Positions 32,776 through 43,989 of a stretch of 64,000 bases of DNA are shown in pieces. The position numbers and the translations under genes were made by a program. The notes below the pieces were generated by a model. The model saw nothing but the letters and a program-made list of their open reading frames with translations, was not told where the DNA came from and ran no database searches. The DNA is taken from positions 11,359,077 through 11,423,076 of the forward strand of contig JAJEKV010000039.1 in the NCBI GenBank assembly GCA_021234155.1, given 5' to 3'. Origin of the DNA: Isoetes taiwanensis (Eukaryota > Streptophyta > Lycopodiopsida > Isoetales > Isoetaceae). Position 1 is the first letter of the stretch; each line of letters begins with the position of its first letter.

Positions 32776-34229
32776 ACGCAAAAGTTTGATGTAACCTTGC
32801 TTGTCACATTTGCCTATACGCATTTTATTTTTCCATTCTATATCTTCATATTGTCTACATATGCACCTGCATCCTACATTCTGATGGGTTTTCTTGGATA
32901 TTGCATCATGTTGTTGTGACTTGTTAATTGTATAAAGGACGTTTACTTATTTTTTGCATTTTCTTTGGCATAAGGTCGATTGAGAACTGTATTTACTTCT
33001 CTAGGTGTTATATGGATGAGTTTTTATTTCTGAAGTTTTCAATAAGATGGTACATTTGCCCACTTCCTATTGCCATTCATATCAATGGATTTGGGGTTTG
33101 ATTTTGGACAGGCTCATCTGGCTTGAATCATGATCATGTATGCATTTGGCATTTTCGTCTTTTTCTCATACGCACATGTTCTTCGCCTTGCTCAATACGC
33201 CCAATTTTCTTTAGACCAAATTTCTTATATGCATGTCATCGATATCAATTTTTGCATCTGGACTTATGCTTGGGTTTTACATTCGGTAGGCATTTAATTG
33301 CAGTTTATCTTATCATCATTTGGGTTTGCTCCTTGGCTTTGGATATAAGGTATATTTGCTAATTATAAATTGGTTAGAAGGTTGGTGGACTTCCAGGGTT
33401 GGGCGTTCTCGTTTTCGAATTCTCGGATCCTCAATGTAGACAATTATTTTGTTGAGCCATTTTTCTAGCGGAAGTTCCTTTGTGGCCTTTTCAAGTCTCC
33501 TTTTATTCGGTCCATAGGGGGATGTTTTCCTTAGTCGGGGTGGGTGCCATGGGGCTGAGATTTTTGGCGTGTTTGTTTTGGGCTTGGGGCGTACATTATT
33601 TGTCCCATTTTATACAAGTTGAGTCCAGGTGAGGTATCGTTCTAGGTTTGCTTCTTTCCACGATTATATCGACTTGCTTTAGGTTATTGTTTTTCTATCC
33701 ATATTTCACGGCATTAATTCATTTGAGTAGGGGTATGGATTGATAGTGGCATGTTTTTCATGAGATGCTTTTTTGCATGTGTATTTTATTTTGGCTTTTG
33801 AAAGGGGGATGCATATGGCTAATGACTTGCATTCATGTTATATGGATGTTTTCAATTCTCTGAGGCCCTCGATTTATAGTGTTTGGGTTGTAATGGGGTT
33901 CTTGATTTGGTTGTGTATATCTTTTCATATGTTCCTTTTACATTTTTCGTTTTAGTTGCCCACGTGGTTTCTTTATATGTAGCATGATCTTATAAAATTT
34001 GTGTTTTCCCACGGTGGTTTCGGATTTTTTCTCTTTTGCAATTGTCTTTTTCTATTGGATCTTGATGCTCCGCGCTATTCAACTGGGACGTCTTCTTCGA
34101 CTCGTCATCGTGGATGGCTTGTTTTGTTATTGTGGGGGCGACCTTTTTCTTCGTCTCGTGGCTGGCGTGCTTTTCTTTCCATTGTTTTTTGTTCTCTAAT
34201 GTACTTCCTTTTTTCGGGTCACTGAGCTG
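29396..34229 (+). other. T-rich, intron-like 5' part of YR element
   Basis: A splice-donor-like TTTTCCAG|GTAAGC lies at about 29,487. From there to about 34,200 the plus strand is strongly pyrimidine/T-rich, with no recognisable protein in any frame. Long ORFs here are artefacts of the base bias. It includes a (TC)39 run. The simplest reading is a large 5' intron of the recombinase gene; an unrecognised captured sequence is the alternative. Acceptor candidates are the AG just before 34,230 or TTATGGCAG at about 34,671. Confidence 0.4.
32695..32772 (+). repeat. (TC)39 microsatellite
   Basis: An uninterrupted TC dinucleotide run of 78 bp within the T-rich part of the YR element. Confidence 0.98.
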
Positions 34230-35595
34230 ATGTCGTCTATAGCGAGCACTTCCAGCTCTTTTCCATCCATTTCGTTTTCTCCCCCATGGCTCGCTCGCGC
34301 TGCTGGTTCTCGTCATCAACGCGAAGCTTCCCTCTCGCTTGAACCCGCTTCCTTGGACCATAGTTCCCTTTCTCCCCCGGCTTCTCCTGCTTCCGTTTCG
34401 TCTATTTTCTCTTTTTTGGTCCGCCCCTCGTACTTTTCTTCCTCTCTTGCCTCAGCATGTACGTTCTATTGTTCTCCACTTCGCACATCCCTCGGCTCCT
34501 TTTCCCTCGTTGGCCCGCGCTGCTCTCGTCGTGCTTCCTTTTGCCGTTTTTTTTTTGCGCATTTTCGAGGCCCTTATCGGCAACTTTTGCCGGGTGTCGG
34601 CGTCATGTAGCTCTTTATATTTTTCGTTGTCAATTTGAATAAAGTTAACATGGTTTTATGTTGTTATGGCAGCTGCCTCTCGCTTGCTCACCCCTCAGGG
34701 GGTTCCCTTGTTTTTTTTTCCACTTTACCTTTAGTTTTTTCCTCCCGTGCCCCGTCCACTCTTTCGGGTTACTTTGCGATGTTCCGCCGTTTTGTTATTT
34801 GGTGCCGTTCCCATGCTGTTCCTTCTCTTCCAGCCTCGCCTTTTGTTGTTGCGGCCTTTTTCACCTCGCTTCATCGTCCGCGGATGTCCCCTTCATCCAT
34901 TTCTTCGTCCTCGGCGGCCATATCGTTTTTCCATCAAATCTTCAACCTTCCCTCTCCCGCCATTTTACCTTTACCCTCTTTGACGCGTCAGTCTACTTTT
35001 CGTCGGGCTTCGCCCCCCGTACCTTTCTTCCTCTCTTGCCTCGGCATGTTAAACTCAATTGTTCTTCGCCGCACATCCATCCATTTTTTTTTTTCCCTCT
35101 TTGGCTCATTATTTATCGTAGTACTTTCCTTTGCCGCTTTTTTGCGCATCTTCGAGGCCCTTGCTCTCAATTGGCGTGATCTTTCTTTTTCCTTGTCGCA
35201 TGTTGATATTCTTATTCGTCACTCCAAGCGCGACCAACTGGCTCGGGGTCCCTGTCACTATCCTTCACCGCCTGATTTCTACCGGTTCTTATCCTCTCCT
35301 CGATCCTCCCTCTGGCGGCCCTCTTTTTCGTTCCTCGCCTTCTTCTTTGCGTCCTTTATCTTATCCAACTGCTCGGGGGTGGTGGCGGGAGTGTCTTCTG
35401 GCTATCGGCTTAAATCCATCCCAATATGGTACTCATTCGGCTCGTCGCGGAGGAGCTTCAGCAGCTGCTGCTCGGGGAGTTCCACATGAGGCGGAGCGTG
35501 CTCACGGCCGCTAGCACTCTTCTTCTTCTCACTCTCGTTATGTGCTTCGCGATCCGACTCAACACTTGGAGGTTTCGCGGCGGCTGGGCTTATAG
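34230..35595 (+). pseudogene. Tyrosine recombinase of YR element, copy B
   Basis: N-terminal pieces include a SAM-like core-binding region (SGYFAMFRRFVIWCRSHA, near 34,760-34,820). The catalytic part reads FLRIFEALALNWRDLSFS (first arginine, near 35,145), ILIRHSKRDQLARG (lysine strand) and, in another frame, YGTHSARRGGASAAAARGVP (H-x-x-R box, near 35,425-35,470). HGR then a TAG in place of the usual tryptophan codon, and SSSHSRYVLRDPTQHLEVSR with the candidate nucleophile tyrosine, follow; the frame ends at 35,595. All expected catalytic positions can be found, but one frameshift (about 35,250) and one stop interrupt it. The fold would catalyse cut-and-join of DNA through a 3'-phosphotyrosine. 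The A2 repeat starts 62 bp downstream. Confidence 0.7.
34427..35172 (+). repeat. Duplicated segment within recombinase gene
   Basis: Bases 34,427-34,595 (CGTACTTTTCTTCCTCTCTT ... CATTTTCGAGGCCC) recur at about 35,018-35,172 (CGTACCTTTCTTCCTCTCTT ... CATCTTCGAGGCCC). The second copy encodes the first catalytic arginine region. The first copy is out of place and may be a partial duplication within the gene or an assembly fault. Confidence 0.65.
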
Positions 35596-35620
35596 TAGAG
35601 GAAGTCCTTTGGTAGTCGGC

Positions 35621-35775
35621 CGGTTTTGTGTCTCATGCGAGTCCTTTCCGGGGAATCTCATCGATCCGAGCCATCGGATCGCCATTAAGGAAACGGCGCT
35701 ATAGGCCATTGTCATTTTTCGCTTGGTTATCGGCGTCTTCTCCGCGGCGGCATTCTTACGTTCTCGTAGCTTCCC
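35621..35775 (+). repeat. B1-A2 junction of YR element
   Basis: B1 (35,621-35,656, CGGTTTTGTGTCTCATGCGA ... GGGGAAT) matches the element's right end B2 (36,521-36,555). It is followed without a gap by A2 (35,657-35,775), which matches the left end A1. The junction is what joining the two ends in a circle would produce. Confidence 0.8.
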
Positions 35776-36520
35776 CCCTTCCCGCCCTAATCGTGGGGTA
35801 TGCTTCTTTTCATTTATATATTTTTATTTGTCATGCACTTTTGTGTTCTCCATCGTGGGTATGACTTTTTTCCATATTCTTTGTTTCCTTCGCATTCTCT
35901 TTGTGTTATTCTCCTGCGCGGTGATGCTATTTATTTCCACCTTGAGGGTGGCGCATATTTTGATATAATGATTTTCCACCCGGTGGGTGATGTTTTTCCA
36001 CCCTATGGGGATGCTATCTTTTCTGTTATGTTCTTTTCTACCTATTTTATTTCTCGTCTCTTTGGTCCTTTGTTGATCCGGCCGTTTTATGGCTATACTT
36101 GTTTTGTTGTTCTAATCGTTTTACGGGTGTTTTTGGGAGTCCTTTGGTCTTGCGAGGTTCTTATATTCCACCGATTCTTTGGGGACTGTCAGCGTTTACG
36201 TTCGTCCTCCTCTTCGTTACCGCCGGGGTTTTCACCATTGTTTGGGGTCGTGCTCTATGTTTGCCTTCACCCTCGTCCGTTTTTCTCTGTTCTCCAGGCA
36301 ACACATTCGAGGTTGGTGGCGACCATTTCTCATTAGGGTTTTCCTCGAAAACCCGAAAGGGCAGGATTTTTTATCCCGATGAGAAGTTGTCGCCATTGCC
36401 CTCCGATATTGCCTTGGCATCTTTTTATGGGGTAGTCCGATATTATTCCTATGGTCGGCTACCCCTCTCTCTTCCAAACATTGTATAGTGTTGCTGCTGT
36501 GATGAATGACAAGCCTATCT

Positions 36521-36555
36521 CGGTTTTGTGTCTCTCGCGAGTCCTTTCCCAGAAT
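36521..36555 (+). repeat. B2 repeat, right end of YR element
   Basis: CGGTTTTGTGTCTCTCGCGA through CCCAGAAT, matching B1. The base after it is the first base of the LTR flank AAAAGAAGC. The 36,556 boundary is confirmed by the empty site near 23,286. Confidence 0.8.
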
Positions 36556-37390
36556 AAAAGAAGCAATAGAAAAGACAATATGATAAGAAAACCAACAAAG
36601 CATAGACCTTTTTGTATTAAAAAATACAGCACATTATGGAATGTTTCAGAACTTTGAGCAGCACAATGTTATTTTTCTGGAGAAATGATAGAATAGTATC
36701 TCTGATATATATCCTCAACAACTGAAAGTGATCTTCAATAGAACGAATGGAACTTCTTCAAAATAAAGCTCCAGATCTGCAACATAAATGGACATCTACA
36801 CCAAATTCGTATTTGGATCAGTTGGACTCAGCACTTACCCAATTCCATTCAACACAAGGCCTCAGATCCTCTGTTCCCTCTGTAACTGGGTATGCTTCCT
36901 CCTTAACCAATTTCGAAATTGAATATGCTGATATACTTGCAGAATCTATCCAGCTACATTCAACACAAGGGTCAGAAATCCTCCTGTTCCCTCTGCAACT
37001 GAAAATAGTTCTGCCCTGCTTTGAACCCCAAAAATTGCTGAAATGAATGCCCACGAACCTGTTTTGATGCCTGCCTCTGCCGCTTCCAGAATCCTCCTAT
37101 CTTTTCTCCACCGTTCCCTTGGCATGCCGCAATCAACCACCTGAGATTGGTAGATTCTATTCTTGCCTCCACGATTCATCTATGCACCGAAAAAGAGCTC
37201 ACGCTGGTTTAGGTTTAGGTCGAAATATCATCAGGTGATTTTGTCAACCAATATTATATAAATTTGACCAAATATGAATCAAAAGAGGTAATGGCTCATT
37301 TTGCAGTAAAGATAACTTGCCCATCATATGTTCTGCAACCTTGTGTGCAAAAACAGTAAACCATTGTTGAGGTCGCGTATCAACATCTAT
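36556..37390 (-). repeat. Tat-type LTR, middle segment (right copy)
   Basis: Reverse complement of about 22,424-23,285. It ends with AACATCTAT (37,382-37,390), the left copy of the MULE's 9-bp target duplication. Confidence 0.85.
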
Positions 37391-38095
37391 GGCTCAGGAT
37401 ACTTTTACCCTTGATTCGGTGATCCCAGAGATAAATTTACCGGCCTCCGGGATCCCGGGTCTCCCTCGACGGGGTCCGTTCGGGGAGACCCGTTACGTGC
37501 GGCGGGTATGCGTCGGCCCGAGACCATCCCGCCGTCCAAACCCCGTGCTGTCGGCGGCGTCCAGCGCCTCGAGAGATCCCGCCTCAGGGATCATCCGCGA
37601 TCCCCTCCTCAGGATCCCCGCGGTCGTTGGCTGTTAGCGGCGGGCCGATATCGCGAGTGATCCCCTCCTCAGGGATCCCGGCACCCGGGCTTGGATCCCT
37701 CCTCCGGGATCACCCCCAATGGCGATACTTGGCCGGGGCGCTATCCGGCGTCGTGATCCCCACCTCCGGGATCCGGGCACCGGGCGGATCCCCTCCTCGG
37801 GATCACCCGGCCGTGGCTGATACTTGGCCGGACCCTATATCGCCGAGTCACCCGGCCGTGGTGATAGCAGCGGACCCTATCGCCAGGTGATCCCCTCCTC
37901 GGGATCACCCGGCCGTGGCTGATAACGGGGGCGCTATCCAGGAGGGTGATCCCCTCTCCGGGATCCCGGGCACCGGGACGGATCCCTCCTCGGGATCACA
38001 CCCCAATGGCCGATAACGGGGGCGCTATCGCCGTGGCGATCCCTCCCTCGGGATCCCGTTATGGTGACATGGGCGGGAGTTATTCTCCGCCGTTA
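37391..38095 (+). repeat. MULE left terminal inverted repeat with GATCC array
   Basis: The first 90 bp or so match the right end closely (GGCTCAGGATACTTTTACCC ... GGGTCTCCCTCGACG). From about 37,560 an array of GTGATCCCCTCCTCGGGATC-like palindromes alternates with GATAACGG..GCGCTATC spacers up to about 38,065. Homologous array: 46,070-47,190, inverted. Confidence 0.8.
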
Positions 38096-38520
38096 GATGC
38101 ACTCCGAGCTGGTTTGCTGTCAGCCATTAGATCCGGTGATTTATACCGTCCTCCGGGATCCCAGAAGCAGCAGCAACTTTAATTTTATAATTAAATTCGG
38201 ACAGGCCATTAATGATGTGTACGTGGCCAATCCCCGTCCGCCACGTAGGACCTTGGGATACCGGAGGGCGGCAGAGCACTCCGTCGATTTCGAAGAGTCC
38301 AAGTCTGGGCGCGAGAACTCGCCCGGTGGGCACTCTGGGATTCCTCTGTGCCTGATGGTTTTGTCGGGCGACGGCACCATTAGCGCTGCGGAAGTCGTTT
38401 ACCCTCGTTTACCTCCTGTATTAACGAAGTTACGGAGGTAAAATCGACCCTTTCAGTCTGTTATATCAAGTTTTTTACTATTTCCTACTATTCTTTACTA
38501 AATCTTACTGTGGCTTGCAG

Positions 38521-40845
38521 ATGGACGAATCCTTAAACCTGGAAGTCAGCCTCAACACCAGTTTTGGCGAGAATCTTTGTCTTGAAGGCGCTGCTTCATA
38601 TGCATTCCAGATTCCGGAGGTCCTGCACGGTGAAGCGGATTCGGAGGTGGAGTCCCCGAAGCCGTCAGGGCAACAAAAATTGGATGAAGGGGAGGAAAAA
38701 TCGGCGGTGGGGAAGAATACAGAGGAGGAGGTGAAAGAACGAGCTTCTGTGGACGCTCAACTGCTGGGCGATTTGAATGAGGAAGGGGGGCCAGTAAAGG
38801 AGGGTGTTGTCATAGACGAGCCTGATGCGAGTTACTTGAACGAAGAGGCCCCGATTCTGATTCACGATCACCGGGCAAAGAGATGGAAGTGCTTAGTTGA
38901 TGACTGCACCAAAGTTACTCGGGAAGGTTGAGCTCGAAAATCACAGGTTTCGAGTGCATGCCTTGGTTGATAGGTGGCGGGTTCCTGATGCGCCGAGGGG
39001 GAGGATCCCAAACCGTATTCATTTGCCCAATGCAGAGCCCGCCAAGACGAATGCCAATCAGAAGAAGAGGAGTTATGCAAAAGATTTACGTGGCGAAGCA
39101 TGGATCCGGACTATAAATATGCCCACAACCTCACCGAAAATTGCAGAGGGGCCGGGAGACATCTTTGGAGTGGTGGCCGATGAGCAAATTGAAATGGGTC
39201 TTCGATAAGAGCCAAAGAGAAGCCTTCATTAATTTACTGTGTGCAGAGGAAGAAAGCAAGTGGTGGAAAGCCAACAATTGCGGATCGAGGAGATAAAGGC
39301 CGGCGGATCGAAGTGAGCACCAAAAATTTAATCTCGATGATGAGCTTTGGCCTCCACTAACCAAAGAGCAGGAGCAAAGCCAATTGAACGCCGATGATGT
39401 GGCGAGGAGCTGGCTGCGGCAGCGGAGTAAGCGATTCGTCCCCTTGCCTAAAACCTGCTTTGCCTAAAGCTGCCCCTTTGCCTAAACCTGTGTTGCCAAA
39501 GCCAGGCCCAAAAAATTCTCGGAGGCATCGTGCAGATCCAAAACCCCCAAAACCTCCTCCTAAATCCACTGAATTCATGGCCGCTAACCGGATCCTGCTG
39601 GAAACTGAGCTCGAAGATAATATTCCCAAGCCCAGCAAGATTATGCTGTATCATTTGTACTCTGTCGATCCACATTTTCTCGATTCTGTTTTGGACTACC
39701 AAAGAGGTGTTGATGCCGATCGATGGCAGTGCCCCTTCACATTAAATTTCCCTGTGGTGGTTGAGAGCCCCTTCATCAAGGTGGGCAGCAAGTCAGCAAA
39801 TGTCGAGTTTTACATCCAAGAAGCCGAGGCCCTAAAATTTATGACAATCCCTTCTGGCCTCGGGGATGCGGAAGCGATGTGGACTTCGGATTGCATTGGT
39901 TCTTATATCTGTAAGTTTTTAAGTTCTTAAGTTTCTTCAATTTGTTTTTCATTGCACTCAATTGCTCAATTGGTTGTCTGGGGTAATTCTGCACTCAATT
40001 GCAATCGGAAAAGGTGCCATCATGTGTTCTTGCATCCTGCTTTGCATTCGGGCTGTTCTTGAGTGGAAGCAAGGCGGGTTGGCGAGGGGCTTATGAGCAG
40101 TTTGCCAAGCTCATCACGACAACCCGTTTGGTAGGGACGCGGTGGAAGATCCGACTGACACAATTCTATTATATTCTGTCAATCTTTGGGTAAAACTTCG
40201 GATCACTTGATTATTTAAGTTTTAAATCTATTCTAATTGCCTTTCAAATTGCTATTTCTTAGTGGCCATTGGAGCCTTTTCATCTTAGTGGTGATGGCCG
40301 GCGTGTGCTTTCGGCTTGGAAAGCCGCCCTTACATTACGCACCTTGATTCATATGCTCCCTTGCATGCATCTACCGAGAATTTGTGACCTTTGTAAGTAT
40401 TCCTCTCTATCTCGAAATATTTAATCTTTTGCATTATGATTGAAGCTAATTTCTTATTCATACTTGCAGATTCCTCCGAGGGCGTGTTTAAGAGGTGGAG
40501 GCATGAGGAAAGTGCATTGCATAATGCACCGCATTCCATTAGAAACTCCCCAACAAAACACAATAATTGGTTGTGGTGTGTATGTCATAAATTATGTGAA
40601 GAAATTTGTTAAAGACATCAGTGGCAAGGAGGATAATGTGAGTCTTTGAGTTTATGTTTCTTGTTTCTTTTTTTTTTAGGCAAATTTTCAGTTCATGGCT
40701 AAATTCATGTTTTAATGCGATTCGATTAACAAGTGATTGGTTCAAAAAAAGACATAGATTGCATGAGGTCAGGCTTCAAGATAATGCTCGAAACTACACG
40801 ATTGCTTGGGCTTTTGGGGAAGTCCACCTTTTACTTACCCCGGGG
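38521..40845 (+). CDS. Ulp1-like (C48) cysteine protease gene, multi-exon
   Basis: The ATG at 38,521 directly follows a TTGCAG acceptor. The first part is an acidic region (MDESLNLEVSLNTSFGENL), then WKCLVDDCTKVT and, after a shift, HRFRVHALVDRWRVPDAPRG. The exon at 39,394-39,911 (VVVESPFIKVG) ends at TCTTATATCT|GTAAG. Later exons give GHWSLFIL (catalytic His, near 40,265), HLDSYAPLHASTENL (catalytic Asp, near 40,342), QQNTIIGCGVYVINYVKKF (catalytic Cys, near 40,570) and WFKKRHRLHEVRLQDNAR at the end. The H...D...Q...C order and the CGVYV box are those of SUMO/NEDD8-type proteases. The usual DCG is GCG here, and several frames shift. Ulp1 domains are known in some MULE and CACTA elements, where their role is unclear. 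Confidence 0.75.
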
Positions 40846-40916
40846 TGACGGTGATAGCGGGATCGGACCGCTTGCTGGTACATGGTCCTTGACATTACGG
40901 TAAAGATCTACAAGTT

Positions 40917-41055
40917 TGTGAATGTGAATATCTCAAAAACTTTGAATGTGAATATTTTCTTGAATGTGAATATCTGGAACACTTGAATGTAATTCTCTTG
41001 AATGTGAATATCTTCATCAAGTCTTCAATGTCAAAACTGGAACAATTGAATGTAA
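40917..41055 (+). repeat. AATGTGAATAT short tandem repeat, copy B
   Basis: About eight imperfect units of TTGAATGTGAATATC just after the last Ulp1 exon. It corresponds to 5,463-5,620. Confidence 0.7.
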
Positions 41056-41254
41056 TTTTGGCTTTTGGCAATGGCTCAATGCACCAAAGAATAATGCTTC
41101 AAAGCTTCCACCATAGTTTCAACATCAAAGTTTATTATTGCCCTTTGTTCCTAGACATATTCCAATGGTTAATAATACATTCATAATTTCAATGGTTAAC
41201 ATATATTAACATGTTAAATATGTTGAATGCTGAATATATATTAACATGTTGAAT

Positions 41255-41605
41255 GCTGTGATCCCGGAGGGCGGGATCAGCAAGCAGCCGGACGGGGGAT
41301 CCCGGAGGATGGGATCTATTTTTAAGGGGTGTGTGATCCCGGAGGGCGGGATCACTAAGAGATGGACGGGATCGGGAGGAGGATCACCAAGCGGGACGGG
41401 ATCCGGAGGAGGGATCACCAAGTAAGGACGCGGGATCCCGGAGGAGGGATCCCGTTTTTCTTAGTGTGTGATCCGGGAGGGGCGGGATCAAAGTAAAAGG
41501 CGGGCGGGGGATCGGAGGAGGGATCCCGTTTTATTAATATGTGATCCGGAGGGCGGGATCACCTATGACGGGCCGGGATCGGGAGGAGGGGATCCCCCGC
41601 GTATT
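41255..41605 (+). repeat. Internal GATCC array 1 of MULE, copy B
   Basis: About ten GATCCCGGAGGAGGGATC-like interrupted palindromes, the same unit as in the terminal repeats, in the non-coding middle of the element. Confidence 0.75.
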
Positions 41606-41859
41606 TTATTACTTTTTGGTACTATGGTCCAAGGCTCAATGGTCTTAACTTGGCTAAACTCAAAACCTTTTATCCCTATGGTCTTACCTTTAGAAATTGA
41701 ATTCATGGCTTAGATTTGTACAACGGTTAGTACAACAGTTGGCTCATGAGTCTATATATACTCATGTCTTACTTGATCTTGGTAGAAAGTTGAGCTCGGT
41801 GATCTCTGATTTGAGTTGATGCTTGATCTCTCAGTTCAATTGCTTACTGTTCAAGCCAA

Positions 41860-42430
41860 ATGGTGAGGACCCGACAACAGGTTGCTGAGAGCAGTGCCAT
41901 CAATGCCCATAGACTTGAGGATATTCTCGTCCACTTGAATGAAATTCAGGAGGATGTGGGCCTAGAGCTTCGCTTAACTTGGCATCAAAGCGTTCAGAAG
42001 TAAGTTTCATATTCATGTTCTACTTTCATATTAATCTTTTCATGATCCCCTCATGCTTCATGCAGAGACCGTGGAGAATGGGGAATTCAGGGAGACCCCT
42101 AGGCCTCTTGACTATGCTCCCGGTAGTAGGCCAACCCATAGGGCATTGCTTTGGGAATTGAAGAAGTGTATTATCCGGGCAAGGCTTTGGCGTTTGCTAC
42201 TACGGGCGTTGTGCAGGAAGGCAACACCCTAAAAGCTTGCTTCGAGGAAATGTATCTTTGCCGAAGGCTGCGAAAGAAGGATCGATCGGGGATGTCCTAG
42301 AGGGTCTGGAAGCCAACCCCGCGATATTTTCGATCACATGATGTGGAGACTACCCTGCGGTGTGCGGATATGGCGAGGAGGGCGTCAGGGCGGAAGCCAT
42401 GGCAAAATTGGAGGAGGTAGATTGAGTGAT
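41860..42430 (+). CDS. Small second MULE gene, two exons, unknown function
   Basis: Exon 1 (41,860 to about 41,999) encodes MVRTRQQVAESSAINAHRLE and onwards, about 46 residues with helix-like character, and ends at CAGAAG|TAAGTT or one base away. After an intron with a TTCATGCAG acceptor (about 42,065), exon 2 gives ENGEFRETPRPLDYAPGS and THRALLWELKKCIIRARL. The rest is frameshifted. The reading is conserved enough in copy A (6,435-6,924) to align, which supports a gene. No domain is recognised. The site between protease and transposase suggests an accessory transposition protein. Confidence 0.4.
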
Positions 42431-42584
42431 TCGAATTGGAATGTCGGGTTTTAAGCCATTGTATTAAGTTCAATGTTTCAAAGCTTATTAAAAGTAATGG
42501 TTAAGGGATATTTCAATGGTTATTCCAAGACATATGTCAATGGTTAAGGGATATGATAAATAATATATTAACATATTCAATCCT

Positions 42585-42690
42585 GTGATCCCGGAGGACG
42601 GGATCACTAGGCAGCGGGACGGGATCGAAGGAGGGATCACATTCTGGTGGGACCATGGGATCCCGGAGGAGGGATCCCACGTGCTTTTTT
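42585..42690 (+). repeat. Internal GATCC array 2 of MULE, copy B
   Basis: Three or four GATCCCGGAGGACGGGATC-type palindromes in AT-rich surroundings. Equivalent to 7,165-7,295. Confidence 0.65.
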
Positions 42691-43989
42691 TTTTTTATTA
42701 GTTTTTTTATCCTATGGTCTAAACTCTAAACATTAAACATTTAACTCAAGGTTCTAAATTATCCTAACATTTAACTCCTAACAATAAACATTGATAACAT
42801 TGACAATATTTATAAGTACATAGGTGAATATTGATTTATTTATACCTATTGTTTACAAAACTCTAAACTTGACCTGAACAATTAACAAGACAATGAAGCT
42901 CATGAGGTGTCAATGAGCATTAAACAACAACAAACTCACGATGCCATTCTCACAACAGCCCCTCCATCTCAACTTGCTTCCAACTCTTCTTGGTTTCCTT
43001 GTCTTTCCTCTTCCCAATTTCTATTAGAGGCTTCAGCCTTACCAAACTATTACCACACTCCTCTTCCCTTTGCATTGGTGGGGATACATGTTATGGTTAC
43101 ATTAGAGCACTGTGTGGCCAACATCATCCATTCTTTCAAGCCGCGTGTCGAGTTGTCTCATGAGTGAATCGGTTGCAATTAGCATGCACGGATCTTTATC
43201 TGCCCTTGACATCACTCTAGCAATGACTTCTTGTAAAGATCTCCTTGTCTTATCCGGGTTAATCCTTGCCTCCTTTTGAGAGGGAGACTCGTCCAAGCTT
43301 ACAATCTCAACCACATCTTAGGTATGTGGTTTCCTCCCCCATGAGGGGCCCCCATGATCCTCACATGGTCTCAAGTAGTCCATGCCCCCACAAATTGACC
43401 CATATTGAGATCCAAGCACACGTAAAAGATCTTGATCCCTGTAGTTGCCCAACATTTGCATGACCTTAACTTGGTGCTTACATAAGTTGCCCTTGGCTCC
43501 CGGGGGGCCGATCCATAGCATGCCCGGTTCTTGTGTGCCCGTTCACAAAGTATGGTCCTTGCCCTAGAGTGCGTTCACTTTGCATACGCCTCGCCTTCTT
43601 GAAGTTAGTGAATGTGACTGTTCATCGGCAATCTTCCTTGCACCCAATATGGCTGCTTTGTATTATCTCTTCACTGGGGAGGTGTTCACCACAAACCCTG
43701 CTTTCTTCATGGACCTAGATGACAAGAGAATTATATTCTTGCAAAATCAGCCATGGCTACAAATGATGATTAGAAGTTATACCGATGTATGCCATGTGTG
43801 TCTCCCGTTGTTGGTTAGAATGTAGAGGAGCGATCAATCCTCCGTCCTCTGAGTGCTTTCGTTTGAAATGCCCAGGCGCCTTTTCAAGGCACAATGCCAT
43901 GCCTCTATGGCTGCATTAGTCTCTTGGTTGGAGTGAGGGTACAACCTTGTAGCCAATACCCATTGGCAAATGTTTTTGGTCCTCCTTAC

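Larger units (their letters stand above)
29267..36555 (+). mobile_element. YR transposon with split direct repeats, copy B (complete)
   Basis: Both ends are fixed by comparison with the empty LTR at 21,391-23,458: the target reads GGTTAGTATT|AAAAGAAGC. The element begins CTCATCGATCCG and ends GAGTCCTTTCCCAGAAT. There is no target duplication. Terminal parts recur inside as A1 (29,267-29,395), B1 (35,621-35,656), A2 (from 35,657) and B2 (36,521-36,555), with B1 and A2 directly joined. This A1-B1A2-B2 plan is known from Ngaro/PAT-type tyrosine-recombinase retroelements. However, the only gene found is a tyrosine recombinase; no RT, RNase H or gag was seen. The 5' part looks like one long intron. 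It may be Crypton-like or a non-autonomous derivative. Confidence 0.8.

Noticed and set aside
43580-43825. Plus-strand 81-residue ORF near the MULE transposase
   Set aside because: It lies where copies A and B lose similarity, has no counterpart in A and shows no recognisable domain.
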